From the NCBI GenBank assembly GCA_030045215.1, contig JASIBJ010000139.1, forward strand, positions 1-16,960: DNA of 16,960 nucleotides, in the 5' to 3' direction. Both the position numbers and the translations under genes were made by a program. The notes below the pieces were generated by a model. It saw only the letters and a list, made by a program, of their open reading frames with translations. It ran no database searches and was not told where the DNA came from. Positions 1 to 7,673 of this stretch are shown piece after piece. The DNA is from Streptosporangiaceae bacterium. GTDB lineage: Bacteria > Actinomycetota > Actinomycetes > Streptosporangiales > Streptosporangiaceae. Numbering within the stretch: position 1 is the stretch's first letter; every line of letters starts with the position of its first letter.

Positions 1-66
1 GAGGCTCGGCCGCTCGAGGGCGCCCGCCCGCCCGCGAGTTCGCCGTCGGCCGCGCCCGAGGTCGTC

Positions 67-1578
67 TTGCCCCGCCCGCCGACCGACAAGGAAAAGTACT
101 CCTACGTCCGGCGGCACGCATGGGTCCTGACGGTCTGCACCCTCCTGACGTTCCCGCCGCTGGTGTACAGCCAGATCAGAATGTTCGAGGACTCGCACTG
201 GTTCCTGTTCTACGCGCCGTTCATGGTGTTCGGGACCCTGTGCTTCCTGCTCTCGCTCGTCGTCGACGGCATGAGCCGGAGCTTCGATCTGGCCGCACAC
301 AAGAAGCTCGTCTCCGACTGGCATCCGCTGTGGTATCCGGCGGTCGACGTATTCATGCCGACGTGCGGTGAGCCGATGGAGATCCTGCGCAATTCCTGGA
401 CTCACGTCGACGCGCTGAGGACTGCCTACCGGGGCGCCCTGACGCCATACGTTCTGGACGACGCGGCCCGGCCCGAGGTCAGGGCCATGGCGCGGGAGTT
501 TGGCTTTGCCTACGCATCCCGGCCGAACCGGGGCTGGTATCTGAAGTCAGGCAATCTCAGGTACGGCTACCGGATCTCGTCAGGCGAGTACATCCTGCTC
601 CTGGACGCCGACTTCGCTCCGCGCGCGGACCTGCTCAACGAGACGCTGCCGTACATGGACCGCTACCCGGACGCCGGCATCGTCCAGACCCCGCAGTTCT
701 TCCACGTCGAGGACGAGCAGACCTGGATCGAGCGCGGCGCCGGGTCGATCCAGGAACTGTTCTACCGGTCGATCCAGACGGCCAGGGCGAACAAGGGTGG
801 CGCAATCTGCGTCGGTAGCTGCGCAATCTACCGCCGCACGGCGCTCAAGCAGAATGACGGCATGGCCCTGGCGCACCACTCCGAGGACCTGCACACGGGC
901 TTCGATCTCTACCTGCGTGGCTGGCGCCTGGTCTACATCCCGATCGCACTGTCCACGGGCAACTGTCCGGACAGCCTCCTGGCCTTCGTCAACCAGCAGT
1001 ACCGCTGGTGCTCGGGCACGATGAGCCTGCTCGGCGACTCGAAATTCTGGCGGCGGAAGGTCCCGCTCTATACCCGCCTGTGCTACCTGTCTGGCTGCGT
1101 GGGATACATCTACACGGCTGTCTTCACCTTCGTCGCGCCGCTCTTGGCGCTCGGCATTCTCATCCTCGGGCCGAACTACCTGCTCCTCAAGAACATGATC
1201 TTCATAGCGCCCGTCTTGTTCTACGCCGGAGTGATCTACCCGATGTGGCACCGCTCGCCATACCGCCTTGAGGCCTGGTCAGTGCGGGTGCTCTCCGGCT
1301 GGGCCCACGCGTTCGCGTTCTGGGACCAGGCGCGCGGCCGGCTGCGGGGCTGGCAGCCGTCCGGCTCGGGCGCGAAGCGACAGGACGGGCGGCGGCGGCT
1401 GTGGGTCGGCCTCATCGGCTGGAGCTTCGGCACGTCGGCGTTCTGGGCGACGCTCGCCCTCTGGCGCATGATGACCATGGACGCGTACAACTTCTACCTG
1501 ATCTTCGTGCTCGGCGTCTTCCAGGTCATCGTCGTTGGCCGCATCCTCATCCAGCCCAGGGCCGCCGAGAAGCTATGA
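67..1578 (+). CDS. Cellulose-synthase-like GT2 membrane glycosyltransferase
   Basis: This is a processive-type family 2 glycosyltransferase that would add sugars from a nucleotide-sugar donor at the inner face of the membrane. Two hydrophobic segments (about residues 18-35 and 46-67) precede a cytoplasmic catalytic domain. That domain carries DVFMPTCGEP (about 94-103), the metal/UDP-binding DAD (180-182), the acidic SED (272-274) and QQYRW (310-314), which fits the D,D,D,QxxRW signature of cellulose, hyaluronan and mannan synthases. Three or four membrane segments follow (about 340-367, 375-392, 446-466, 474-492). No PilZ domain is visible. The TTG start at 67 has GAGG five bases upstream, but the frame stays open to base 1, so the true start may lie at or beyond the left edge. 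The stop overlaps the GH26 start (ATGA), indicating coupling. The polymer made cannot be read from sequence; a mannose- or glucose-based glycan is possible given the neighbour. Confidence 0.88.
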   Translation: MPRPPTDKEKYSYVRRHAWVLTVCTLLTFPPLVYSQIRMFEDSHWFLFYAPFMVFGTLCFLLSLVVDGMSRSFDLAAHKKLVSDWHPLWYPAVDVFMPTCGEPMEILRNSWTHVDALRTAYRGALTPYVLDDAARPEVRAMAREFGFAYASRPNRGWYLKSGNLRYGYRISSGEYILLLDADFAPRADLLNETLPYMDRYPDAGIVQTPQFFHVEDEQTWIERGAGSIQELFYRSIQTARANKGGAICVGSCAIYRRTALKQNDGMALAHHSEDLHTGFDLYLRGWRLVYIPIALSTGNCPDSLLAFVNQQYRWCSGTMSLLGDSKFWRRKVPLYTRLCYLSGCVGYIYTAVFTFVAPLLALGILILGPNYLLLKNMIFIAPVLFYAGVIYPMWHRSPYRLEAWSVRVLSGWAHAFAFWDQARGRLRGWQPSGSGAKRQDGRRRLWVGLIGWSFGTSAFWATLALWRMMTMDAYNFYLIFVLGVFQVIVVGRILIQPRAAEKL

Positions 1579-2579
1579 CCGGCAGGCTTGCTACCACGGC
1601 GCTGACTGCACTGACGCTCGGCGCGCTGCTGAGCGGGTGCGGCCTGAACGCGCCTGGATCGACCGGGGCCGCCCCTACCGTCGCTGCTCAGCCCGCGCCG
1701 ACCCAGGTTCCCGCGGCGGCCAAGCGCTACAACTTCCAGGCGCTCGTCGATCCCGCGGGACGGAAATTCATCGGAATCGAGGCGGACGCCGAGCCCAATT
1801 CGCTCATACCTCTGATTGACATCGCCGCGAGCATCGGCCGCAAGCCCAACCTGGCCGGCCAGTACGTGGCATGGGGCGCGCCGTTCGACGCCGCTGCCGC
1901 GGTCAACGCGTGGAGCTACGGTGCCCTGTACTACATAGCCTGGGAGCCGTTCAGCATGTCGGTGCAGCAGATCGCCGCCGGCGCTAGTGACGGGTACATC
2001 ACCAGGTTCGCGAGGGCCATCCGGGCGCTCGGACTGCCCGTCGCGATCAGCTTCGGCCACGAGATGAACGGCAACTGGTATCCCTGGGGGACCGAGCAGA
2101 CTCCTGCGGCCACGTTCGTCGCCGCCTGGCGCCATATTCACGATCTCTTCGCCGCGGCCGGCGCGGACGACGTGATCTGGGTGTGGAATCCGAACGTCAT
2201 CAATCCGGTGCCGCAGGTAGAGCTCAGGCCCTACTGGCCCGGCGCGGCCGACGTAACCTGGGTCGGGCTCACCGGCTACTTTGCGCTGACCGGGCCGCAC
2301 ACGTTCGCCGGGGTCTTCGACCCGACAATGCGCGAGATCCGGCGCTTCACCAATAAGCCCTTCATCATCGCCGAGACGTCGGTCGAGACGGGACCGGCCG
2401 AGGGCCCCAGCACCCTGAGCCTGGTCGAGGGCGTGGCCAGCCACAGCGATGTCCTCGGCTTCATCTGGTTTGACTTCGACAAGGGCGGCATCGACTGGCG
2501 GATCGAGTCAAGGCCGCAGGTCCGGGCCGACCTCGCCGCTGCCCTCGCGAAGCTGCCGCTGGCCAGCGTCGGTCAATGA
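1575..2579 (+). CDS. GH26-type beta-mannanase-like lipoprotein
   Basis: This is a predicted secreted, membrane-anchored glycoside hydrolase of 334 residues. The N-terminus is a lipoprotein signal peptide with lipobox LLSGC (Cys22), followed by an Ala/Pro/Thr-rich spacer to about residue 50. The rest resembles family 26 (clan GH-A) endo-mannanases. GHEMNGNWYPWG carries the expected acid/base Glu163, IWVWNPN lies at about 201-207, and IIAETS carries the expected nucleophile Glu267. GFIWFDFDK near residue 295 fits the aromatic end of the barrel. Both catalytic acids are present, so it is probably active; known substrates of the family are beta-mannans and some mixed beta-glucans. The ATG at 1575 overlaps the stop of the upstream GT2 gene (ATGA), and its own stop overlaps the next start in the same way. 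Such coupling points to trimming or releasing the polymer made by its neighbours, as BcsZ-type hydrolases do for cellulose, rather than to nutrition. The exact substrate is inferred. Confidence 0.85.
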   Translation: MTGRLATTALTALTLGALLSGCGLNAPGSTGAAPTVAAQPAPTQVPAAAKRYNFQALVDPAGRKFIGIEADAEPNSLIPLIDIAASIGRKPNLAGQYVAWGAPFDAAAAVNAWSYGALYYIAWEPFSMSVQQIAAGASDGYITRFARAIRALGLPVAISFGHEMNGNWYPWGTEQTPAATFVAAWRHIHDLFAAAGADDVIWVWNPNVINPVPQVELRPYWPGAADVTWVGLTGYFALTGPHTFAGVFDPTMREIRRFTNKPFIIAETSVETGPAEGPSTLSLVEGVASHSDVLGFIWFDFDKGGIDWRIESRPQVRADLAAALAKLPLASVGQ

Positions 2580-4327
2580 GCAGCCAGCGGCACCGGTCGA
2601 CCGCCACGCGCAGATCGCCCCGATCAGCCCGGCACTCGCTCGCCGACGACGTCCGGCCCGGTCAGTCACCCGATGCCGAGACGATGCTGTTCGCGACGCC
2701 GAAGCTCGAGTCGGATCCGCTGGCGCAGGCGAGCGTCTCCAGCCTCCTGGAGTCGATCGATGAGGCCGGCGAGACCGAGACCACCAAGGTCCTCGAAGCA
2801 ATCCCCGGGATACCCGCAGCCGAGGAACCGCCGCCGTCCTCCGGCCGGCGCACGTGGGTCAGCCGGGCCGTCGTGCTGTGCGTGCTGATCCTGCAAGCGC
2901 TGCTGTCGCTGCGGATGCACAACACCGCCTTCGAGGACGAGGCTCTCTACATTTACGTCGGACACCTGGAAATCTCTCACTGGCTGCATGGCACGGCGCT
3001 GCAGGGCAACTACGCCTCGTACTTCTCCGGCGCTCCGGTGCTGTATCCACCGCTGGCCGCGCTGGCCGACAGCATCGGCGGGCTGAATGCCGCCAGGGCG
3101 GTCAGCCTGGCCGAGATGCTGGGAACCACCGCGCTGCTGTACTCGCTGAGCCGCCGGCTCTTCAATGAGCGCGTTGGCCTCTGTGCGGCCGTCATCTTCG
3201 CCGTCACCGAGCCGACCCTCTTCCTTGGCAACCTGGCCACCTATGACGCGTCGGCCCTGCTCTTGCTGGCGGCGGCGACCTGGATCGTGATCAGGACCGC
3301 CACTTTCAGGTGGCCCGTGTACCTGCTCGCGGCATTGCCGGCGTCGCTGGCGGTCGCGACAAAGTATGCCTCGCTGCTGTTCGTGCCCAGCATCGTCGTG
3401 ATCGCAGGGCTGGCGGCCTGGCCGTCCCGTGGCCGTAAGGCGCTCATCTCGCCCGTCGCACTCGGCGCAACTATCGCCGCGATGCTGGCCTCCGCCTTTT
3501 ACCTGTCAGGCCCCAACTACCGGCACGGCATCAGCTTCACCACGCTGGAGAGATTCGAGGGAACGTCGTCCACGGGCAGCCTGCTGTGGGACAGCTTGCA
3601 GTGGGCGGGCCTGCCGTTCGTGCTCGCGGTCATCGGCGCGATCGGCTACGCGATCCGGCCTTATACCGAGCCGGGCGAGCAGATCGCTCCCGGCGGAAGC
3701 CGCCTGCGCCGGGCCTGCCTCGGGATCGTGATGGCGGGCAGCGTCCTGCTGGCGCCCGCGGAGCAGATCCGCATCCATACCGTCGTCTCGCTGTGGAAGC
3801 ACATCGGCTTCGGCTTGTTCCTGGCCGCGCCGATCGCGGGAGTGGGCCTGGCGAGGGTCGTCGGTGATCACTTCCGGCGCGCGCAGGTCGGCATCGCGGT
3901 GTGGGGCGCGACCATGGCGCTCGGCATGACCCAGGCAAACAACCTGTTCAACTCGTGGCCTAACTCGGCGATCTTCGTTGACGACTTCGCCCACTACCTC
4001 CAGCCGGGCGCCCATTACCTGGTGGAGGTCGACGAGGTCCCCATCTACTACCTGCGTCACGACGCGGACGCCCAGCCCGACCAGTTCACTTCGACGTACT
4101 ACATCGGGTTCCTGAACCAGCAGGGAAAGTTCCTGACCGGGAACGCGGGCTATGTCGCGGCGATCAGGGCGGGATATTTCCAGGTCGTTGCCTACAACTT
4201 CCAGACGACGCCAGGCGTCGACAAGGTCCTCGCAAGCACGCTGACCACCGACCCGCTCTACCGGCTGGCGGACGCCATTCCGAACGGTAACGATACCGTC
4301 ACGCAGTACATCTGGGTCAGGGTCTGA
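2576..4327 (+). CDS. GT-C membrane glycosyltransferase (ArnT/PMT-like, GT39/83 type)
   Basis: This 583-residue protein has a long hydrophilic N-terminal tail (about 1-90, Ser/Arg/Glu/Pro-rich) followed by roughly ten or more hydrophobic segments and a short C-terminal extracytoplasmic part. Straight after the first membrane segment (about 97-113) comes FEDEALYIYVGH (119-130). An acidic pair in the first outside loop is the hallmark of polyprenyl-phosphate-sugar-using GT-C enzymes such as PMT and ArnT. The role would be to move a sugar from a lipid-phosphate donor to a glycan or protein outside the membrane. The acceptor is unknown. The ATG overlaps the GH26 stop (ATGA), so GT2, GH26 and GT-C form one coupled unit. 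The stop codon lies at the edge of a GC-rich dyad that separates it from convergent cysN. Family-level assignment is fairly firm; donor and acceptor are not known. Confidence 0.82.
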   Translation: MSSQRHRSTATRRSPRSARHSLADDVRPGQSPDAETMLFATPKLESDPLAQASVSSLLESIDEAGETETTKVLEAIPGIPAAEEPPPSSGRRTWVSRAVVLCVLILQALLSLRMHNTAFEDEALYIYVGHLEISHWLHGTALQGNYASYFSGAPVLYPPLAALADSIGGLNAARAVSLAEMLGTTALLYSLSRRLFNERVGLCAAVIFAVTEPTLFLGNLATYDASALLLLAAATWIVIRTATFRWPVYLLAALPASLAVATKYASLLFVPSIVVIAGLAAWPSRGRKALISPVALGATIAAMLASAFYLSGPNYRHGISFTTLERFEGTSSTGSLLWDSLQWAGLPFVLAVIGAIGYAIRPYTEPGEQIAPGGSRLRRACLGIVMAGSVLLAPAEQIRIHTVVSLWKHIGFGLFLAAPIAGVGLARVVGDHFRRAQVGIAVWGATMALGMTQANNLFNSWPNSAIFVDDFAHYLQPGAHYLVEVDEVPIYYLRHDADAQPDQFTSTYYIGFLNQQGKFLTGNAGYVAAIRAGYFQVVAYNFQTTPGVDKVLASTLTTDPLYRLADAIPNGNDTVTQYIWVRV

Positions 4328-4355
4328 CCGGCCGGCCGCGACCGGCGGGCCGGTC
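4326..4355. terminator. GC-rich dyad between convergent genes
   Basis: An 8-bp perfect inverted repeat, GACCGGCC (4326-4333) and GGCCGGTC (4348-4355), encloses a 14-nt loop. It starts inside the stop codon of the GT-C gene and ends 11 bases before the end of convergent cysN. There is no T-tract on either side, as is common in high-GC actinomycetes. A bidirectional terminator is inferred from position and symmetry only. Confidence 0.5.
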
Positions 4356-4366
4356 CGCCGCCCCGG

Positions 4367-5677
4367 TCAGTTATCGGTGATCATCGCGGCAGCGACGGTG
4401 GCGCTGGTCGCCTCGTCGATGAGGATCAGGCCGCCGGTCAGCCGGTTGCGGGCGTAGGAGTCGCAGAACACGGGCTGGGTGACCCGCAGCGTCACCCGGC
4501 CGATCTCGTTCAGCCTGAGTTCGGTCGCGGTCTCGTCCCGGTGCAGCGTGTTGACATCGAGCCGGTAGTGCAGGTCCCGAACGATGGCCTTCACCGTCCT
4601 GGTCGTGTGCTTCACCATGAGGCGGTTGCCAGGCACCAGCGACCGGGCATCGGTCATCCAGCACACCATCGCCTCGATGTCCTGGGTTGAGGCCGGCTGG
4701 TTGTGCGGCCGGCAGAACATGTCACCACGGGACACGTCCAAGTCGTCGGCGAGCAGAAGGGTAACCGACATCGGGGGGAAAGCCTCTGGCACCGGCCCTC
4801 TGGCCGTATCGATCCGCTTGATCGTCGTGGTCAGGCCGGACGGCAGGTGCATGATCTCGTCGCCCGGCTTGAGGACGCCGCCGGCCACCTGGCCGGCGTA
4901 GCCGCGGTAGTCGTGCAGTTGCGGGTCGGTGGCCTGATGCGGGCGGATGACGTACTGGACAGGGAACCTCACGTCGATGAGGTTGCGGTCCGAGGCGATG
5001 TGCAGGTGCTCAAGGTGATGCAGCAGCGACGGTCCGTCGTACCACGGCATGTTGGCCGACCGCTGGACCACGTTGTCGCCGTGCAGGGCCGAGATCGGGA
5101 TGAAGGTCAGGTCGCCGATCTCCAGCTTGGCCGCGAACGAGGTGAACTCCTCGGCAATCTCGTCGAAGACCTCCTGGCCGTAGTCGACGAGGTCCATCTT
5201 GTTCACCGCCAGGACCAGGTGCGGAACCCGGAGCAAGGTAGTCAGGAACGCATGCCTGCGGCTCTGCTCGGTCAGCCCGTTCCTGGCGTCCACGAGCACA
5301 ATGGCCAGGTCAGCGGTGGAGGCGCCGGTGACCATGTTGCGGGTGTACTGGATGTGCCCCGGGGTGTCGGCGATGATGAACTTGCGCCGCGGAGTGGCGA
5401 AATAGCGATAGGCGACATCGATCGTGATGCCCTGCTCGCGCTCGGCCCGCAGACCGTCGGTCAGCAGCGCGAGGTTCGTGTAGTCCTCGCCGCGTTCCTT
5501 GCTGGTCCGTTCCACCGCGGCCAGCTGATCTTCGAAGATCGCCTTGGAATCGAAGAGCAGCCGCCCGATCAGGGTGCTCTTGCCGTCATCGACCGAGCCG
5601 GCCGTGGCGAGCCGCAGGATGTCCGTGTGCCGGCCGATCTCCGCCGGGTTAGCCGCGTCCGGGTGCGTGCCCGTCAT
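4367..5677 (-). CDS. cysN: Sulfate adenylyltransferase subunit 1 (GTPase)
   Basis: CysN is the regulatory GTPase of heterodimeric ATP sulfurylase. With CysD it makes adenosine 5'-phosphosulfate (APS) from sulfate and ATP, using GTP hydrolysis to drive the reaction. The G1 P-loop GSVDDGKST (27-35), G3 DTPGH (104-108) and G4 NKMD (159-162) are all intact, followed by EF-Tu-like beta-barrel domains. At 436 residues it is a stand-alone CysN: the C-terminus ends MITDN, with no APS kinase (CysC) domain of the kind fused in mycobacterial CysNC. The ATG overlaps the cysD stop by one base (TGATG), so the subunits are coupled. It is last in cysQ-cysD-cysN and is followed by a dyad facing the convergent EPS gene. 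Assignment is secure; whether the APS feeds cysteine synthesis or polysaccharide sulfation is open. Confidence 0.96.
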   Translation of the reverse strand: MTGTHPDAANPAEIGRHTDILRLATAGSVDDGKSTLIGRLLFDSKAIFEDQLAAVERTSKERGEDYTNLALLTDGLRAEREQGITIDVAYRYFATPRRKFIIADTPGHIQYTRNMVTGASTADLAIVLVDARNGLTEQSRRHAFLTTLLRVPHLVLAVNKMDLVDYGQEVFDEIAEEFTSFAAKLEIGDLTFIPISALHGDNVVQRSANMPWYDGPSLLHHLEHLHIASDRNLIDVRFPVQYVIRPHQATDPQLHDYRGYAGQVAGGVLKPGDEIMHLPSGLTTTIKRIDTARGPVPEAFPPMSVTLLLADDLDVSRGDMFCRPHNQPASTQDIEAMVCWMTDARSLVPGNRLMVKHTTRTVKAIVRDLHYRLDVNTLHRDETATELRLNEIGRVTLRVTQPVFCDSYARNRLTGGLILIDEATSATVAAAMITDN

Positions 5678-6597
5678 CAGAAGTAACCCTCCCGCTTGCG
5701 GTCTTCCATCGCCGATTCGCTGGCCCGGTCGTCGGCTCGGGTCTGGCCGCGCTCGGTGATCCTGGTCACCGAGATCTCGGAGATCACGGCCTCGACCGTT
5801 ATCGCCGTCGACTGCACTGCGCCGGTGCAGGTCATGTCGCCCACGGTCCGGTACCGGACGCGCGCTTCGAACAGGGGCTCATCTTCGCCCCTGACCACGA
5901 ACTCGTTGTCGGCGAGCAGGATCCCGTCGCGCTCAAAGACCGTGCGGGCGTGCGCGAAGTAGATCGACGGGATCTCCAGCTGCTCTCTGGCGATGTAATG
6001 CCAGATGTCCAGCTCGGTCCAGTTCGACAGCGGGAACACCCTGATGTGCTCGCCACGACGGATGCGGGTGTTATAGACGTTCCACAGCTCGGGGCGCTGG
6101 TTCTTCGGATCCCACTGGCCAAACTCGTCACGGAAGGAGAAGACGCGTTCCTTAGCCCTGGCCCGTTCCTCGTCCCTGCGGGCCCCGCCAAAGGCTGCGT
6201 CAAACCGGTTATCGGCGATCGCGTCGAGCAGCGTGGTCGTCTGCAGCCGGTTGCGGCTGGCGAACCGGCCGGTCTCCTCGACGACCCGTCCGGCGTCAAT
6301 CGACTCCTGGACCGATGCCACAACCAGTCTGGCCCCGAGCTCGGAAACCCGGAGGTCGCGGAATTCCAGTACCTCGGGAAAGTTGTGGCCGGTGTCGACG
6401 TGCATGATCGGGAAGGGGAAGCGGGCCGGCCAGAACGCGCGCTCGGCCAGCGCAAGCATGACGATGGAGTCCTTGCCGCCCGAGAACAGCAGGACGGGCC
6501 GCTCGAATTCGGCCGCCACCTCACGGAAGATGTGGATCGACTCGGCCTCGAGCACGTCAAGCTGAGACATCAGGTAGTCGGTGCGGCTCGGCGCCAT
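5677..6597 (-). CDS. cysD: Sulfate adenylyltransferase subunit 2
   Basis: CysD is the catalytic subunit of ATP sulfurylase, a PP-loop ATP pyrophosphatase that adenylates sulfate in complex with CysN. From the chosen start, the PP-loop SGGKDS is at residues 39-44, followed by HVDTGHNFPE, VYNTRIRRGEHIRVFPLSNW and a basic C-terminus ending KREGYF, all typical of the family. The 306-residue length is normal. The reading frame is open to 6729, but ATG at 6597 is preferred. It overlaps the cysQ stop as TAATG and has GGAG (complement of 6606-6609) eight bases upstream, and the extra upstream residues are low-complexity Arg/Pro sequence unlike CysD. A second ATG nine codons in (MSQLDVLEAE) is an alternative start. 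It is co-transcribed with cysQ and cysN. Confidence 0.96.
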   Translation of the reverse strand: MAPSRTDYLMSQLDVLEAESIHIFREVAAEFERPVLLFSGGKDSIVMLALAERAFWPARFPFPIMHVDTGHNFPEVLEFRDLRVSELGARLVVASVQESIDAGRVVEETGRFASRNRLQTTTLLDAIADNRFDAAFGGARRDEERARAKERVFSFRDEFGQWDPKNQRPELWNVYNTRIRRGEHIRVFPLSNWTELDIWHYIAREQLEIPSIYFAHARTVFERDGILLADNEFVVRGEDEPLFEARVRYRTVGDMTCTGAVQSTAITVEAVISEISVTRITERGQTRADDRASESAMEDRKREGYF

Positions 6598-7436
6598 TAG
6601 CAATGCTCCGGTTCGGTGGGCAGGCGGTGATGGAGGGGAACGGGCTCGGGCCCGCGCTGGCCTGGTCCGTCGGCTGACTGTGCCCGGCCGATCGCGCTGA
6701 GCAACCGGTCCGCCAGCTCGAGCGGGCAAATGAGGATATCAGGCACCGACGGGTCCGCCTGGTTGTACCGGAGCGCGGAACCGTCAATCCGCGAAGCGTG
6801 CAGGCCGGCGGCCCGGGCCACGGCTACAGGGGCGGCCGAGTCCCACTCGTACTGCCCACCGCTGTGTACGTAGGCATCGGCCTCACCCATGATCACGGCG
6901 GCTGCCTTGGCCCCGGCCGAGCCCATGCCAACGAGCTCAGCGCCCAGATCCTCGGCCATGGCCTCGATGAACGCGGGCGGCCGGGACCGGCTGACCAGCA
7001 GCCGAAGCGGCCTCCCCGAGCCGGCCGACGGGGCCCGCGGGACCGGCGCCTGTGACGTCGCGGCCGTACTCAGCACTCTGCCCTGCGCCGGGAGCGCCAC
7101 CGCGCCCGCCGCGAGATCTCCGTCAGCCCACAGCGCCACGTGGACGGCCCAGTCGCTACGGTCCAGCTCGCCGAACTCCCTGGTGCCGTCGAGCGGGTCC
7201 ACGATCCAGACGCGCCGCGCCGAAAGCCGGGCCAGGTCATCGGAGCCTTCTTCGGACAGGACCGCGTCGCCGGGCCTGAGCCGGGCCAACTCGGCTACCA
7301 GGAACTCATGCGACTGCCTGTCTCCGGCGGCCCGCAGCGCGGCAGGATCGCCGTCGGCCGCACGCACGTCCAGGAGGAGCCGGCCAGCGGCCTCAGCCAG
7401 CTGGAAGCTGAGCTCTCCGTCGTTGCGCACCGTCAA
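6597..7436 (-). CDS. cysQ: 3'(2'),5'-bisphosphate nucleotidase / inositol-monophosphatase family
   Basis: This is a 279-residue Mg-dependent phosphatase of the IMPase/CysQ family. It shows the metal-binding acidic motif LSEEGSDD (about 60-67), the signature WIVDPLDGTREF (77-88) and the C-terminal WDSAAPVAVARAAG, whose Asp is the third metal ligand. Its position directly upstream of cysD, with a 1-nt TAATG overlap, supports a CysQ role: hydrolysing PAP (and possibly PAPS) to AMP and keeping sulfotransfer reactions from being product-inhibited. The start is TTG at 7436, with GGAG (complement of 7443-7446) six bases upstream; GTG at 7430 is a close alternative, 12 bases from the same site. It is the first gene of the sulfate-activation operon, so the promoter should lie in 7437-7673. 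Inositol-phosphatase activity cannot be excluded from sequence. Confidence 0.88.
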   Translation of the reverse strand: MTVRNDGELSFQLAEAAGRLLLDVRAADGDPAALRAAGDRQSHEFLVAELARLRPGDAVLSEEGSDDLARLSARRVWIVDPLDGTREFGELDRSDWAVHVALWADGDLAAGAVALPAQGRVLSTAATSQAPVPRAPSAGSGRPLRLLVSRSRPPAFIEAMAEDLGAELVGMGSAGAKAAAVIMGEADAYVHSGGQYEWDSAAPVAVARAAGLHASRIDGSALRYNQADPSVPDILICPLELADRLLSAIGRAQSADGPGQRGPEPVPLHHRLPTEPEHC

Positions 7437-7673
7437 CTCTCACTCCACCCGTGGGTCAGCGCGGTACCGGCCGGCCCGCTGATACGGTGTCCGGCCAGCC
7501 TATGTCCTCCGCGCCAGTCGGCAGGAGGGCACTCCTGGAGAACAGGCACTCAGGAAGGCAGCGCTGTCATCCTCTTGACCTCGCCATACGTCCTATTAGC
7601 GGTTGGGCATCCGTGATCGAACGTCATCCGGCAGGATGCGACTCGGGGCGAGATCGGCAAGGGACTAGGTGCC
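7437..7673. promoter_or_regulatory. Divergent intergenic region between cysQ and the GT4 gene
   Basis: This 237-bp spacer must hold the promoters for cysQDN (minus) and probably for the GT4 gene (plus). It contains a perfect 6-bp inverted repeat CAGGAG-GGCA-CTCCTG (7522-7537) and a 5-bp one, CATCC-GGCA-GGATG (7625-7638), with the same GGCA spacer. TTGACC (7575-7580) resembles a -35 hexamer for the plus strand, but no convincing -10 hexamer lies 16-18 bases further on. On the minus strand TAGGCT, near 7496-7501, fits TAnnnT. Coding is unlikely here. Confidence 0.45.

Noticed and set aside
1401..1574. Upstream extension of the GH26 frame
   Set aside because: These 58 codons overlap the C-terminus of the GT2 gene out of frame. 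The ATG at 1575 gives a clean lipoprotein signal and an ATGA junction.
4367..5677. CysN-CysC fusion as in mycobacteria
   Set aside because: The protein stops at 436 residues straight after the beta-barrel domains, with no second P-loop.
4703..5686. 327-residue plus-strand ORF opposite cysN
   Set aside because: It lies entirely antisense to cysN, which has all GTPase motifs. Its composition (Val/Arg/Gln/Asp/His-rich, no domain) is that of a high-GC shadow frame.
6598..6729. N-terminal extension of cysD
   Set aside because: The added residues are Arg/Pro-rich and overlap cysQ. The TAATG junction with a GGAG site fixes the start at 6597.
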